A DNA stretch of 64,000 bases from Lentihominibacter hominis. Its GTDB lineage: Bacteria; Bacillota; Clostridia; Peptostreptococcales; Anaerovoracaceae. This document shows, piece by piece, positions 56,137 through 64,000 of this stretch. The position numbers were made by a program, and so were the translations under genes. The notes beneath the pieces were generated by a model. That model made no database searches. It was not told where the DNA came from and saw only the letters and a program-made list of their open reading frames with translations. The stretch is from NCBI RefSeq assembly GCF_014385065.1, contig NZ_JACRTA010000001.1, positions 434,001 to 498,000 on the forward strand. Reading direction: 5' to 3'. The number at the start of each line of letters is the position of its first letter. Position 1 is the first letter of the stretch.

Positions 56137-57873
56137 TTAAAACCACACTGTCAAATGCTCAGCGATAGGTCCCAGTGCCAAAGCCGGGAAGAATGTAAGG
56201 GCAGCGAAAATATATACTACCACTACCACTATTACAGCAAATCCGACAGTATCTGTGCGCATAGTTCCTATAGAAGCTTTTACGCGTCTCTTTGCCAGCA
56301 GCGATCCTGCTATAGCTAACTGCGCTATTATAGCTATATAACGGCCGAAGAACATGGCAAGTCCTGTAGTAACATTCCAGAACATACTGTTATCAGCAAG
56401 TCCCTCAAACCCGGAACCATTATTTGCAGCTGATGATGAAAATTCATAAAGTACCTGTGATAATCCGTGGAATCCCGAATTCGTTATTCCTTCAAGTCCT
56501 GCCTGTGTTACTACAGCAAGAGCCGAGAATCCCAGTATGAGAAGAGGATGAACTATAAGACAGATAGCCACAAGCTTCATTTCTCTTCCTTCTATTTTCT
56601 TTCCCAGGTATTCAGGCGTACGTCCTACCATCAGTCCGCACAGGAAAACGGCAAGTATCACATACATTATCATATTCATGAGCCCTACGCCCTTACCGCC
56701 GAATACACAGTTAAGCATCATATGCAGAAGTGGTATCATACCGCCTAACGGCGTGAGCGTGTCGTGCATATTATTTACCGTACCTGTCGTAAAGGAAGTC
56801 GTAGTAGTAGTGAAAAGCGCTGACTGGTCAATACCAAATCTAACTTCTTTACCTTCCATACTGCCCATGTCCTGACTGAGTCCCACAGACTCGAGTATAG
56901 GATTTCCTTTGAGTTCAGATATGTAACATACAGAAAGACCTATGATAAATATAACGCTCATAGCGATAAATACTGTCTTTCCCTGTCCTCCGAAAATAGG
57001 TTCTTTTACCCTGATTCTGTTTTCCTCACCAGGGGCAAGGCTTTCTTGTTTCCTGTCCTTGCACATCTTTCCAAACGTAAGTACACATGCTCCCGGAAGA
57101 ATCATCATCGAAATCAGTTCTACCATATCCGTTATGATAGTAGGATTCTCAAAAGGTGTAGTGGAGTTTGCGCCAAAGAATCCGCCTCCGTTAGTACCCA
57201 AATGCTTTATGATTTCAAGAGATGCAACAGGCCCTGTGGCAAAATCCTGAAGTTTTCCGGTTATTGTTTCTACCGTAAAATTTGCTCCGAATGTCTGCGG
57301 AACTCCCTGCCAGATGAGAACAAGTCCGAAAATTATACTAAACGGAACAAGTATTCTGGTAGTTATCCTTATCATATCCTCATAGAAATTCCCCAGACCT
57401 TTTTTCTTGCCTGCAATACCTCTTGAAAACGCCATACATGCAGCATAACCTGAAGCTGCCGATGTAAACATCATAAAGGTGATAACCACCATCTGACTTA
57501 AATATGTAAGACCTGATTCACCTGAATAATGCTGTAAATTCGTATTGGTCATAAAACTTATTATAGTATTAAATGAAAGATCAGCAGGCATGCCTTCAAT
57601 TCCATTAGGATTCAAAAACAATACGCTCTGTATCCTCAAAATTAAATATCCCACGAAAATCATTACCGCATTTGTCATCAAAAGATGTCCAGCATATGAT
57701 TTCCATGTCATACCGCTTCTGTCTATGCGGCATATTTTATAAATCCCATTATCGATTCTATTGAAAACAGGATCTGCGAACGTTCTTTTTTTCGTCGCAA
57801 TGTGGTACATATATTTCCCCATGGGAATGACCACTATAATGAAAATCAATAGTGTCAAAATAATCTGCAACAT
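56137..57873 (-). CDS. kdpA: K+-transporting ATPase subunit KdpA
   Basis: A 578-residue membrane protein with about ten segments. TNLQHYSGESGLTYLSQM and GTNGGGFFGANSTTPFENP are its selectivity-filter regions. It forms the K+ pathway of the Kdp pump, a high-affinity system induced at low K+. kdpF is 21 bases upstream. Confidence 0.98.
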   Translation of the reverse strand: MLQIILTLLIFIIVVIPMGKYMYHIATKKRTFADPVFNRIDNGIYKICRIDRSGMTWKSYAGHLLMTNAVMIFVGYLILRIQSVLFLNPNGIEGMPADLSFNTIISFMTNTNLQHYSGESGLTYLSQMVVITFMMFTSAASGYAACMAFSRGIAGKKKGLGNFYEDMIRITTRILVPFSIIFGLVLIWQGVPQTFGANFTVETITGKLQDFATGPVASLEIIKHLGTNGGGFFGANSTTPFENPTIITDMVELISMMILPGACVLTFGKMCKDRKQESLAPGEENRIRVKEPIFGGQGKTVFIAMSVIFIIGLSVCYISELKGNPILESVGLSQDMGSMEGKEVRFGIDQSALFTTTTTSFTTGTVNNMHDTLTPLGGMIPLLHMMLNCVFGGKGVGLMNMIMYVILAVFLCGLMVGRTPEYLGKKIEGREMKLVAICLIVHPLLILGFSALAVVTQAGLEGITNSGFHGLSQVLYEFSSSAANNGSGFEGLADNSMFWNVTTGLAMFFGRYIAIIAQLAIAGSLLAKRRVKASIGTMRTDTVGFAVIVVVVVYIFAALTFFPALALGPIAEHLTVWF

Positions 57874-57894
57874 TGTTTGCCTCCCCTAAATAAA

Positions 57895-57972
57895 TTACAG
57901 TTTTTCCGGATGCACCAATGCGTATACGAGGTATACCGACAAAGCTGCTATCACGATTCCTAAAGCTATCAT
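57895..57972 (-). CDS. kdpF: K+-transporting ATPase small subunit KdpF
   Basis: A 25-residue single-span peptide (MIALGIVIAALSVYLVYALV...HPEKL), the expected size and pattern of KdpF, which stabilises the Kdp complex. TTGGAGGAATAAAA gives a good ribosome binding site, and kdpA follows at once. Too short for usual gene callers. Confidence 0.92.
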   Translation of the reverse strand: MIALGIVIAALSVYLVYALVHPEKL

Positions 57973-58001
57973 TTTTATTCCTCCAATTTAATTAAAATCC
58001 T

Positions 58002-58115
58002 TTATTCGCTTTCTGTATTCTCACTTTTATCCACTTGCCTTCCGCACCAGTTAATAAATAACTTCATAAGCCCAAACCCGGCAAGCAGTGTAAAAATCAT
58101 TAACACGTCTGACAT
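58002..58115 (-). CDS. Small membrane protein at the head of the kdp operon (37 aa)
   Basis: ATG 58115 follows GTAAGGAGG; the 37-residue product has one hydrophobic segment (VLMIFTLLAGFGLMKLFINW) and a charged tail. It precedes kdpF by 29 bases in the same direction, so it is probably the first gene of the kdp operon. Comparable small ORFs occur upstream of kdpA in other bacteria; function unknown. Confidence 0.75.
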   Translation of the reverse strand: MSDVLMIFTLLAGFGLMKLFINWCGRQVDKSENTESE

Positions 58116-58204
58116 TTCCTATCCCTCCTTACGGTGCATATATTAGCAGAACAGGTAAAAAGACGAAATTAAAAAAAAGGGAATGGCATTAAAATTGTAT
58201 AAAT

Positions 58205-58252
58205 ACAGACAAAAAAACTGCTTCGCCAAAACATCTGTTTCTGCGAAGCAGT
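58205..58252 (-). terminator. Terminator of the AlkA-like glycosylase gene
   Basis: On the minus strand ACTGCTTCGC and GCGAAGCAGT pair perfectly and are followed by seven T. It isolates the kdp operon from the upstream gene. Confidence 0.9.
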
Positions 58253-58295
58253 CTTATCATTGCGCTTATAACCTGCAGCCATATGACTACCCTTT

Positions 58296-58970
58296 TTATT
58301 TCTTGTGCTTATCTGCGGGAGCATAATCTCTCATGCCTTCGACAGTCCCTCCCGCCACTGCCCACAAGTATAAACTCGCTACACTGCAGTAAGGACTGAA
58401 CCGTTTTCTATACCGTTCGAACCTTTCTCTCGTAATTTCTCTATGGTGATAAAGCATCCGCAGTCCGCGCAAAATCGCCAGATCGCCAAAACTAAAAACA
58501 TTCGGCCGCTGAAGACAAAAAAGCAATATCATTTCCGCCGTCCAAACTCCTATTCCTTTAAGTGCAGAAAGCTCTTCTATAACCTCAGCGTCATCTTTCT
58601 TCTTTATTTTCTCAGGATCAAATTCTCCACTCATTACTTTTTCTGCAGCACTTAATATGTAATCTGCCTTTCTGAATGAAATCCCAAACCTTTGAAGTTC
58701 ATCTCTGCCACAAGCCAGAACAGTTTCAGCACTCACCGTTCCCAGACCACAGATCATCCTATTCCAGATAGACTCCTGAGCTTTCGTAGAAATCTGCTGA
58801 CCAACAATATGATGGACGACAGAAGAAAACAAATCAGTATCCGCCTGACGATAGATATGCCCTACTTTATCAATCACTTCTCCAAGCCTCTTGTCCTTTC
58901 TCTTCAAATAATCTATCTCCGTTTCACCATATTGAAAAAATACAGCTTCCATCCTGTCTGTCATTCTCAT
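58296..58970 (-). CDS. DNA-3-methyladenine glycosylase II (AlkA-like)
   Basis: An HhH-GPD glycosylase of 224 residues from ATG 58970 (AGAGAG upstream; ATG 58964 also possible; the longer frame from 59027 lacks a ribosome binding site). HHIVGQQIS, LKGIGVWTAEMILLF and the catalytic aspartate in FSFGDLAI are AlkA features. It removes alkylated bases. It lacks the N-terminal AlkA beta domain, as many short Firmicute forms do. Confidence 0.9.
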   Translation of the reverse strand: MRMTDRMEAVFFQYGETEIDYLKRKDKRLGEVIDKVGHIYRQADTDLFSSVVHHIVGQQISTKAQESIWNRMICGLGTVSAETVLACGRDELQRFGISFRKADYILSAAEKVMSGEFDPEKIKKKDDAEVIEELSALKGIGVWTAEMILLFCLQRPNVFSFGDLAILRGLRMLYHHREITRERFERYRKRFSPYCSVASLYLWAVAGGTVEGMRDYAPADKHKK

Positions 58971-59160
58971 GCTCTCTCTTTCACTTCTTGTAATGCCCAC
59001 TATATCATTAAAAATCACAATCATCAATTTAAATCTGACTCTTTTCTGAAAAATTCATAAGCAAAAAATAAAAACCTTTTAAAAACTGTGAATATATGTC
59101 TAAAAACAGGTTACCATAAATTATAAACGTACCAAAACAGATCATAAGGAGGTATTGACA

Positions 59161-59349
59161 ATGAAAGCAAGAGTCGATCAGGATGCCTGCATCGGATGCG
59201 CCATGTGCCCCGATATCGCACCGGAAATATTCAGAATGGATGATACAGGAAAAGCAGAAAGCTTCAAAGATGTAGACAATAAAAACAAAACCGAAGTACA
59301 ACAAGCCATAGACACATGTCCCGTAGAAGCTATATCATGGGATGAATAA
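59161..59349 (+). CDS. Single-cluster [4Fe-4S] ferredoxin
   Basis: A 62-residue protein with one cluster motif: CIGCAMC near the N-terminus and DTCPVEAI near the C-terminus, as in Thermotoga-type ferredoxins. The middle (FRMDDTGKAES) is the usual insertion. AAGGAGG precedes the start. It is monocistronic with its own terminator. Confidence 0.95.
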   Translation: MKARVDQDACIGCAMCPDIAPEIFRMDDTGKAESFKDVDNKNKTEVQQAIDTCPVEAISWDE

Positions 59350-59372
59350 TAACATAACCAGAATAAACATAT

Positions 59373-59422
59373 AACGAGCTGCAGGAATAAGTAATATAAA
59401 ACTTATTACTGCAGCTCGTTTT
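59373..59422 (+). terminator. Intrinsic terminator after the ferredoxin gene
   Basis: ACGAGCTGCAG...AATAAGT and ACTTATT...CTGCAGCTCGT form a long stem followed by TTTT. Confidence 0.9.
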
Positions 59423-59665
59423 GGTAAACTTATCTAAAATATCATGAGATGAGATTTATTCCCACTCGACAAAACCTAATCAATTTTGTTTAGAGATTAT
59501 TTTCTGTCGTGTTTGTAGTTCTTTTGATTATTTGATATATCCATATTATCCTGCCTATATGAGCTAATGTTATCGTTTTGTTATCAGCGTTGATAACACA
59601 CACTCTGTAACTGCGGATAATAGCAATATCTTCCGACTCAATTATAAGCAGTTTTACTTATAAAA
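59423..59665. other. Non-coding left part of the guaA-linked element
   Basis: No gene is seen. It contains the left 13-bp copy of the guaA end (59455-59467), an ATTTTGTTTA decamer (59483-59492) that recurs at 60739-60748, a GTTATCA-N4-TGATAAC inverted repeat (59580-59597) and a TTATAAG-N8-CTTATAA hairpin (59642-59663) just after the KilA-N stop. Confidence 0.5.
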
Positions 59666-60526
59666 TCAACTATTTGTTTCTGTATCTTCAATAAGATTTT
59701 TCTTTAGTGCCTCAATCGTATCTTGGTTCTTTTTCAAAAGTTCCAATTGCCTATATGCTTTTTCCCTTAATATTTTTAACCTTTCAATTTTGGGCACTTC
59801 TTGTCTTATTAAATCCGCATTACTATCTTCCAGATTGATAAGCACAACTAATTCTTCTGCCGAAGCAAAATCTCTGATATTCGGTGTTTTCCCGTTTATT
59901 CCTTTTTCACTTCTCCATTGTGCCGCCGTCTTTCCAAACAAAGCCATATTGAGAATATCCGCTTCAGAAGCGTATGTATATGCCATTTCCTGCGGAGATA
60001 ATGTAGGTGTTATCAAAAATTCTTTTACCGCATCTGTATGAATACGATAATTTATTTTTGATAGTTCTCTCTTTACGTCCCATCCAATCGCTAATCTGTT
60101 TGCTTCATCTTTCTTTAATCGCTGATAATCCTTGATAATATAAAGTTTAAATTCTGGAGAAATCCACGAAGCAAACTCAAAAGCAATGTCCGTATGAGCA
60201 TAAGTGCCACCATATCGTCCTGATTTTGATACAATGCCGATTGCATCTGTTGCTTTTATCCATTGCTGCGGTGTCAGCGTAAACGCATTATCTCCTGCTT
60301 CTGCTTTAAACCTATCGAATTCGATAGGTTTAAAATTAGGATTGTGGATTTGTTCCCACAATCCCAAAAACGAAATCGTGGAATGGTTACGCATCCAATT
60401 TGCTACCACAATAAAAGCATTATCTGGATTTTTATATTTAGCTATATCTGTCAAAGAGATATAAGCATCTTCGTTTATAACATCGCCCATTACTCTAATC
60501 TCTACCCCGTTAGCATCAATCTTCAT
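59666..60526 (-). CDS. KilA-N domain protein
   Basis: A 286-residue protein. The first ~150 residues carry the KilA-N DNA-binding pattern (DAYISLTDIAKYKNPDN, VANWMRNHSTISFLGLWEQI, SGRYGGTYAHTDIAFEFAS). The rest is charged and helical, ending in a probable coiled coil (~225-280). KilA-N proteins are found in phages and accessory islands. It is bracketed by copies of the guaA end, supporting a transferred origin. The start ATG 60526 has only a weak AAGAAATAAAG ribosome binding site. Confidence 0.88.
   Translation of the reverse strand: MKIDANGVEIRVMGDVINEDAYISLTDIAKYKNPDNAFIVVANWMRNHSTISFLGLWEQIHNPNFKPIEFDRFKAEAGDNAFTLTPQQWIKATDAIGIVSKSGRYGGTYAHTDIAFEFASWISPEFKLYIIKDYQRLKKDEANRLAIGWDVKRELSKINYRIHTDAVKEFLITPTLSPQEMAYTYASEADILNMALFGKTAAQWRSEKGINGKTPNIRDFASAEELVVLINLEDSNADLIRQEVPKIERLKILREKAYRQLELLKKNQDTIEALKKNLIEDTETNS
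60305..60334. repeat. 30-bp perfect palindrome inside the KilA-N gene
   Basis: The 15-base arm TTTAAACCTATCGAA is followed directly by its exact complement. A second hairpin, GGATTGTGG-N8-CCACAATCC (60339-60364), follows at once. Both lie in coding sequence around residues 55-74. Confidence 0.85.
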
Positions 60527-60677
60527 ATTCTTTATTTCTTATCCCCCCTTCTACTAATCATTTTCTTCTACACTTTTCACTTATATCAAAGCATATCACA
60601 CATCATGAGATAAATAAATCTTCAATCACCTTTCCTTCATGCTGATAACAGAACTCGGTATAAGCAATAAAACACAA

Positions 60678-60718
60678 AAAATATATAAATGGCAGGCAAT
60701 CTTATAGACTACCTGCCA
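60678..60718 (-). terminator. Terminator of guaA
   Basis: On the minus strand GGCAGG and CCTGCC enclose a partly paired loop, followed by ATTTATATATTTTTT. It lies just after the guaA stop, inside the repeat-flanked segment. Confidence 0.75.
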
Positions 60719-60745
60719 CATAAAATATCCTATATCAAATTTTGT

Positions 60746-61726
60746 TTATTCCCACTCTATCGTCCCAGCCGGTTTCGGTGTCAGGTCATAAAGCACTCTA
60801 TTAACACCTTGAACTTCATGAGTAATCCTCTCGGTTATATGCTGAAGTAATGAGAACGGTACGTCTTCAACTGTCGCTGTCATAGCATCTACTGTATTGA
60901 CGGCTCTGATTATAACGGGATAAGCAAACGTTCTCGCTCCATCTTTCACACCTACAGATTTAAAATCAGGGACTGCGGTAAAATACTGCCAAACCTTACC
61001 CTCCAGACCATTCTTGGCAAATTCCTCACGAAGTATAGCGTCTGATTCTCTGACCGCTTCAAGTCTGTCCCGAGTTATAGCTCCAAGACATCTTACTCCC
61101 AGCCCCGGACCCGGGAACGGCTGACGAAAGACCATATTGTCAGGAAGTCCCAAAGCCTTTCCCACGATACGCACTTCATCCTTAAAAAGCAATCTCACAG
61201 GTTCAACCAGCTCAAACTGCATATCGTCAGGCAAGCCTCCCACATTATGATGAGCCTTAACGCCGTCACTTTCTATAATATCCGGATAAATAGTACCCTG
61301 AGCCAGGAATTCTATTCCTTCCTGCTTACGGGCCTCCTCCTCAAATACTCTGATAAACTCTGCGCCTATTATTTTACGCTTCTGCTCAGGATCAGCAATA
61401 CCCGCTAGCTTATCCAAGAATCTGTCAACTGCATCTACATATATCAGGTTAGCGTTCATCTGATTCCTGAACACTTCGACTACCTGCTCAGGTTCTCCCT
61501 TTCGAAGCAAACCATGATTCACATGAACACATACAAGCTGTTTTCCTATGGCTTTTATAAGAAGCGCAGCTACTACTGATGAATCTACGCCGCCTGAAAG
61601 AGCAAGCAGCACTTTTTTGTCTCCTACTTGCTTCTTTATTTTCTCTATCTGCTCTCCTATAAAAGTATCAGCCAAAGCCTGAGTCGTTATCCGCTTCATA
61701 GATTCAGGGCGTTTATTATTATCCAT
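60746..61726 (-). CDS. guaA: GMP synthase ATP-pyrophosphatase subunit, no glutaminase domain
   Basis: A 326-residue protein. SGGVDSSV is the PP-loop, [13 protein letters not shown] and the C-terminal [13 protein letters not shown] dimerisation region are classic GuaA. It forms GMP from XMP. Typical bacterial GuaA has about 515 residues with an N-terminal glutamine amidotransferase domain, which is completely absent. The start is natural (GGAGGAATAGAT upstream), so this is not a truncation. It must use free ammonia or a separate glutaminase encoded elsewhere, as in archaea. Confidence 0.95.
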   Translation of the reverse strand: MDNNKRPESMKRITTQALADTFIGEQIEKIKKQVGDKKVLLALSGGVDSSVVAALLIKAIGKQLVCVHVNHGLLRKGEPEQVVEVFRNQMNANLIYVDAVDRFLDKLAGIADPEQKRKIIGAEFIRVFEEEARKQEGIEFLAQGTIYPDIIESDGVKAHHNVGGLPDDMQFELVEPVRLLFKDEVRIVGKALGLPDNMVFRQPFPGPGLGVRCLGAITRDRLEAVRESDAILREEFAKNGLEGKVWQYFTAVPDFKSVGVKDGARTFAYPVIIRAVNTVDAMTATVEDVPFSLLQHITERITHEVQGVNRVLYDLTPKPAGTIEWE

Positions 61727-61839
61727 ATCTATTCCTCCATTTTAAAATTATTCCGTTACAGCATCACAAAACATATGTAGCTCATTGCTGTGTCAACATC
61801 ATTATAGCATATTTTTATCTGAAAGTATCTAATCACTAA

Positions 61840-63057
61840 TCATATGGTTCTGCAATTATTTGAAACTGCCTTGGCCATTCGGCAAAGACCTTCTTTCACT
61901 AAAGCCCTTGGCATGGCTAAGTTTATTCTGACAAAACCATCCGCATTTCCTACAAACAATTTATTGCCGCTCTCTACAAGAACACCTGCTTCCTGGGCAA
62001 AAAATCTTGAAAGATCACTGATATCTATACCGCATTTTCTGAGGTCTAACCACAAAAGATAAGTCGCTTCCGGAACTTTACATATAGCTCCATGAATGTT
62101 TTTTCTTATAAAATCCACTGCGAAACGAAAATTACCGTCAAGATAGGATTTCAGTTCATCAAGCCACGGTCCTCCCTTTTTGTATGCAGCAAGGTTTGCT
62201 TCAAGAGAAAGAGGATTCACCAAACCGCCGAGTTTATCACTTCTGACAAATTTTCTTCTCAAGCGGTCATCCCTTATAATTATATTTGAAAACATCATTC
62301 CTGCTATATTGAAAGTCTTGCTTGCCGCCATACAGGTAATGAGTTTCCCGTACTGCGGCATTATCTTCCCCATGGGTATATGATGTATATCCCTTCTCGT
62401 AAGGTCACAGTGTATCTCATCTGAAATTATCCAAAGATCGTTTTTCTCAACTATCTCTCCTATTTTTCGAGCCTCTTTGTCAGACCATACCCTTCCGGTA
62501 GGATTATGAGGATTGCACCATATCACCAGTTTTACCTTTGGATCTGCAGCCTTCTTTGCAAAATCATCCACGTCCGCAAAAAAATCGCCATCTTTATTCA
62601 ACATATCAGAACTTACGAATTCACGATTGTTATATCTACATGCATGCTTGAAAAACCCATAAGCAGGAGTAAGAAACAACACCTTTTCATCGGGCTGTGT
62701 GATATTTCCTACCAATTCATAAAGAGCCGGTACTATTCCCGGAGAGAAAACCAGCTGTTCAGCGGGGAAACTCCAGTCATATTTAACTGAGCACCACCTT
62801 GCAAAAGTATCACGATACTCTGCTCCGAAAACACCTGTATATCCAAATATCCTCTTGTTTACCCGATCTCTTATTGCCTGACAAATCTCAGGAGCTACTG
62901 CAAACTCCATATCGGCCACCCACATCCTTATCATTTCTTCATCAGGAACCGGGAGTATTATATCAGGATCTTCAGGAAATATATATGATCTGAAACCTTC
63001 CACATTCTCACAGCTTGTATTCCTTCTGTCGATAATCTCGTCAAAATCGTATTTCAT
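61840..63057 (-). CDS. PatB/MalY-type PLP-dependent C-S lyase / aminotransferase
   Basis: Starting at ATG 63057 (GGAGG five bases upstream) the protein has 405 residues of fold-type I. RMWVADMEFAVAPEI and YGYTG-like FGYTGVFGAEY are family features; WCNPHNPTGRVW, SDEIHCDLT and the PLP lysine in MAASKTFNIAG follow. Members cleave cystathionine or other cysteine conjugates. The nearby cysteine-synthase-family gene points to sulfur amino acid metabolism. Confidence 0.92.
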   Translation of the reverse strand: MKYDFDEIIDRRNTSCENVEGFRSYIFPEDPDIILPVPDEEMIRMWVADMEFAVAPEICQAIRDRVNKRIFGYTGVFGAEYRDTFARWCSVKYDWSFPAEQLVFSPGIVPALYELVGNITQPDEKVLFLTPAYGFFKHACRYNNREFVSSDMLNKDGDFFADVDDFAKKAADPKVKLVIWCNPHNPTGRVWSDKEARKIGEIVEKNDLWIISDEIHCDLTRRDIHHIPMGKIMPQYGKLITCMAASKTFNIAGMMFSNIIIRDDRLRRKFVRSDKLGGLVNPLSLEANLAAYKKGGPWLDELKSYLDGNFRFAVDFIRKNIHGAICKVPEATYLLWLDLRKCGIDISDLSRFFAQEAGVLVESGNKLFVGNADGFVRINLAMPRALVKEGLCRMAKAVSNNCRTI

Positions 63058-63109
63058 CGCGGCCTCCAAACCAATTCAAGACAATATATTACATATTCGA
63101 TCCTACCAA

Positions 63110-64000
63110 CTAACCAAACAGCGGCGTTGAAAAATATCTCTCAGCCGTATCAGGAAGCACTGTTACCACAGTTTTACCCTTGCCCAGTTTCCTTGCCAGT
63201 TTTATGGCAGCCGCTACATTAGTGCCGCTTGATATTCCGCACATAATGCCCTCCTTTGATGCCAGATCCTTTGATGTTTTTATAGCTTCCCCATCTTTTA
63301 CTATACAGATATCATCATATATTTTCTGATTCAGTATCTCCGGTATCACACCGTCTCCTATGCCCATCTGAAGATGAGTTCCTATGGAGCCCCCTGAAAG
63401 TATAGCTGCATGTTCGGGCTCCACTGCCCAGATCTCTATATCAGGATTTTCTTCTTTGAGCCTCTCACCGATTCCTGTGATGGTTCCTCCTGTTCCTATT
63501 CCCGAGCAGAATCCATGTATCGGTCCGTCCACTTGTTTTAAGATTTCCTCAGCCGTCTGATTCCTCTGTATCTGTGGATTAGCAGGATTTTCAAACTGCT
63601 GTGGCACAAACACTCTCGGATCTTGCCGCTGCATCCTCAACGCAGTTTGAAGACATTCTTCTATACATTCACCGATATTGCCTGCATCATGCACAAGAAT
63701 CACCTCGGCTCCATAATGAGCCACAAGCTTTCGCCTTTCCTCACTTACTGAATCAGGCATTATTATTTTCGTCTCATATCCTCTTACAGCCCCTACAAGC
63801 GCAAGCCCTATGCCCTGATTACCGCTGGTAGGCTCTACTATTACCGTATCCTTATTTATGAGACCCTTTTTCTCGGCATCCCGTATCATGTTATAAGCTG
63901 TTCTCGTCTTTATAGAGCCTCCTACATTGAGGCCTTCAAATTTAACAAGTATCTGAGCGCCTTCTTTATCTCCCATATGCCCGAGTTTTATTATAGGTGT
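63110..64000 (-). CDS. Cysteine synthase/CBS-family PLP enzyme, 5' end outside window
   Basis: The frame is open through the window edge (…TPIIKLGH before MGDKEG), so the N-terminus is missing; 296 residues are visible. The PLP lysine is in NVGGSIKTRTAYN. The substrate loop reads TSGNQG where O-acetylserine sulfhydrylases usually read TSGNTG, and GTGGTITGIG binds the phosphate. It is a fold-type II beta-replacement enzyme, most likely making cysteine, but the altered loop leaves a related substrate open. It lies about 50 bases upstream of the PatB-type gene in the same direction. Confidence 0.88.
   Translation of the reverse strand, partial: TPIIKLGHMGDKEGAQILVKFEGLNVGGSIKTRTAYNMIRDAEKKGLINKDTVIVEPTSGNQGIGLALVGAVRGYETKIIMPDSVSEERRKLVAHYGAEVILVHDAGNIGECIEECLQTALRMQRQDPRVFVPQQFENPANPQIQRNQTAEEILKQVDGPIHGFCSGIGTGGTITGIGERLKEENPDIEIWAVEPEHAAILSGGSIGTHLQMGIGDGVIPEILNQKIYDDICIVKDGEAIKTSKDLASKEGIMCGISSGTNVAAAIKLARKLGKGKTVVTVLPDTAERYFSTPLFG

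Larger units (their letters stand above)
59455..60757. mobile_element. Putative small integrated element or remnant at the guaA 3' end
   Basis: The last bases of guaA (TTTATTCCCACTC on the plus strand, 60745-60757) recur exactly at 59455-59467. The 1.3 kb between the copies holds only a KilA-N-type gene, a phage-like domain. The 3' end of guaA is a known insertion site for integrative elements. No integrase is present, so this is a remnant or a satellite. The 13-bp repeat is the main evidence and could arise by chance. Confidence 0.5.

Overview
The window looks like a chromosome segment of a low-GC, strictly anaerobic Clostridia-type Firmicute. The evidence is strong AGGAGG-type ribosome binding sites, a CIRCE-controlled groES-groEL operon, Rex, several clostridial ferredoxins, a flavin reductase-rubredoxin fusion, an FMN riboswitch before ribU, and a DAP-type MurE. 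The amino-acid/CoA catabolic genes would suit an amino-acid-fermenting lineage (for example Anaerovoracaceae-like), but no rRNA is present and the genus is inference only.

Layout. 1-9.4 kb: end of an NhaC-type antiporter, a QueG-like protein, groES-groEL with its CIRCE operator, an OGG1-like glycosylase overlapping a P-loop/Asp23-type protein, a ferredoxin, rex, acpP and an ABC-F protein. 9.4-12.2 kb: a compact t6A operon (tsaE-tsaB-rimI-small gene-tsaD), including an unlisted 59-residue Cys-rich protein. 12.5-18.7 kb: an HD-domain protein, ribU with FMN riboswitch, a PHP protein, mgsA, thrC and split coaC/coaB.

18.9-29 kb is the most interesting part. A five-gene operon (APC permease, Kal-like hotdog 3-aminoacyl-CoA ammonia-lyase homologue, two CaiB/BaiF CoA-transferases, GPH-type transporter) lies directly behind a textbook -24/-12 sigma-54 promoter and next to a PAS-AAA+-Fis activator. 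Convergent to it are a Crp/Fnr regulator and an aldehyde dehydrogenase. I read this as an inducible route for uptake, CoA activation and amine elimination of an unidentified beta-amino acid or betaine-like compound.

29-36.6 kb: small regulators, a lipoprotein, tRNA-Glu(CTC), and a redox group (flavin reductase-rubredoxin, EFR1-type ferredoxin, 2[4Fe-4S] ferredoxin, NapH-like membrane protein, Fnr-like regulator, CcdA, TlpA-like thioredoxin, Nim-like protein). 36.6-46 kb: two MacB-like ABC ATPase-permease fusions, murE, a ClC channel and an HI0933-type flavoprotein. 46-50.6 kb: acyl-group genes (CAT/E2-like protein, AMP-forming ligase, atypical crotonase, degenerate Sfp-type transferase, small gene) with a clear promoter and operator. 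50.8-58.1 kb: tspO and a kdp operon (small membrane ORF, kdpF, kdpA, kdpB, kdpC, kdpD) whose KdpD lacks a kinase domain but keeps a c-di-AMP-type motif.

58.3-64 kb: an AlkA-like glycosylase, a ferredoxin, a KilA-N gene flanked by a 13-bp direct repeat of the guaA 3' end (likely a small integrated element or remnant), a guaA lacking its glutaminase domain, a PatB/MalY-type PLP enzyme and a cysteine-synthase-family gene cut by the window edge.
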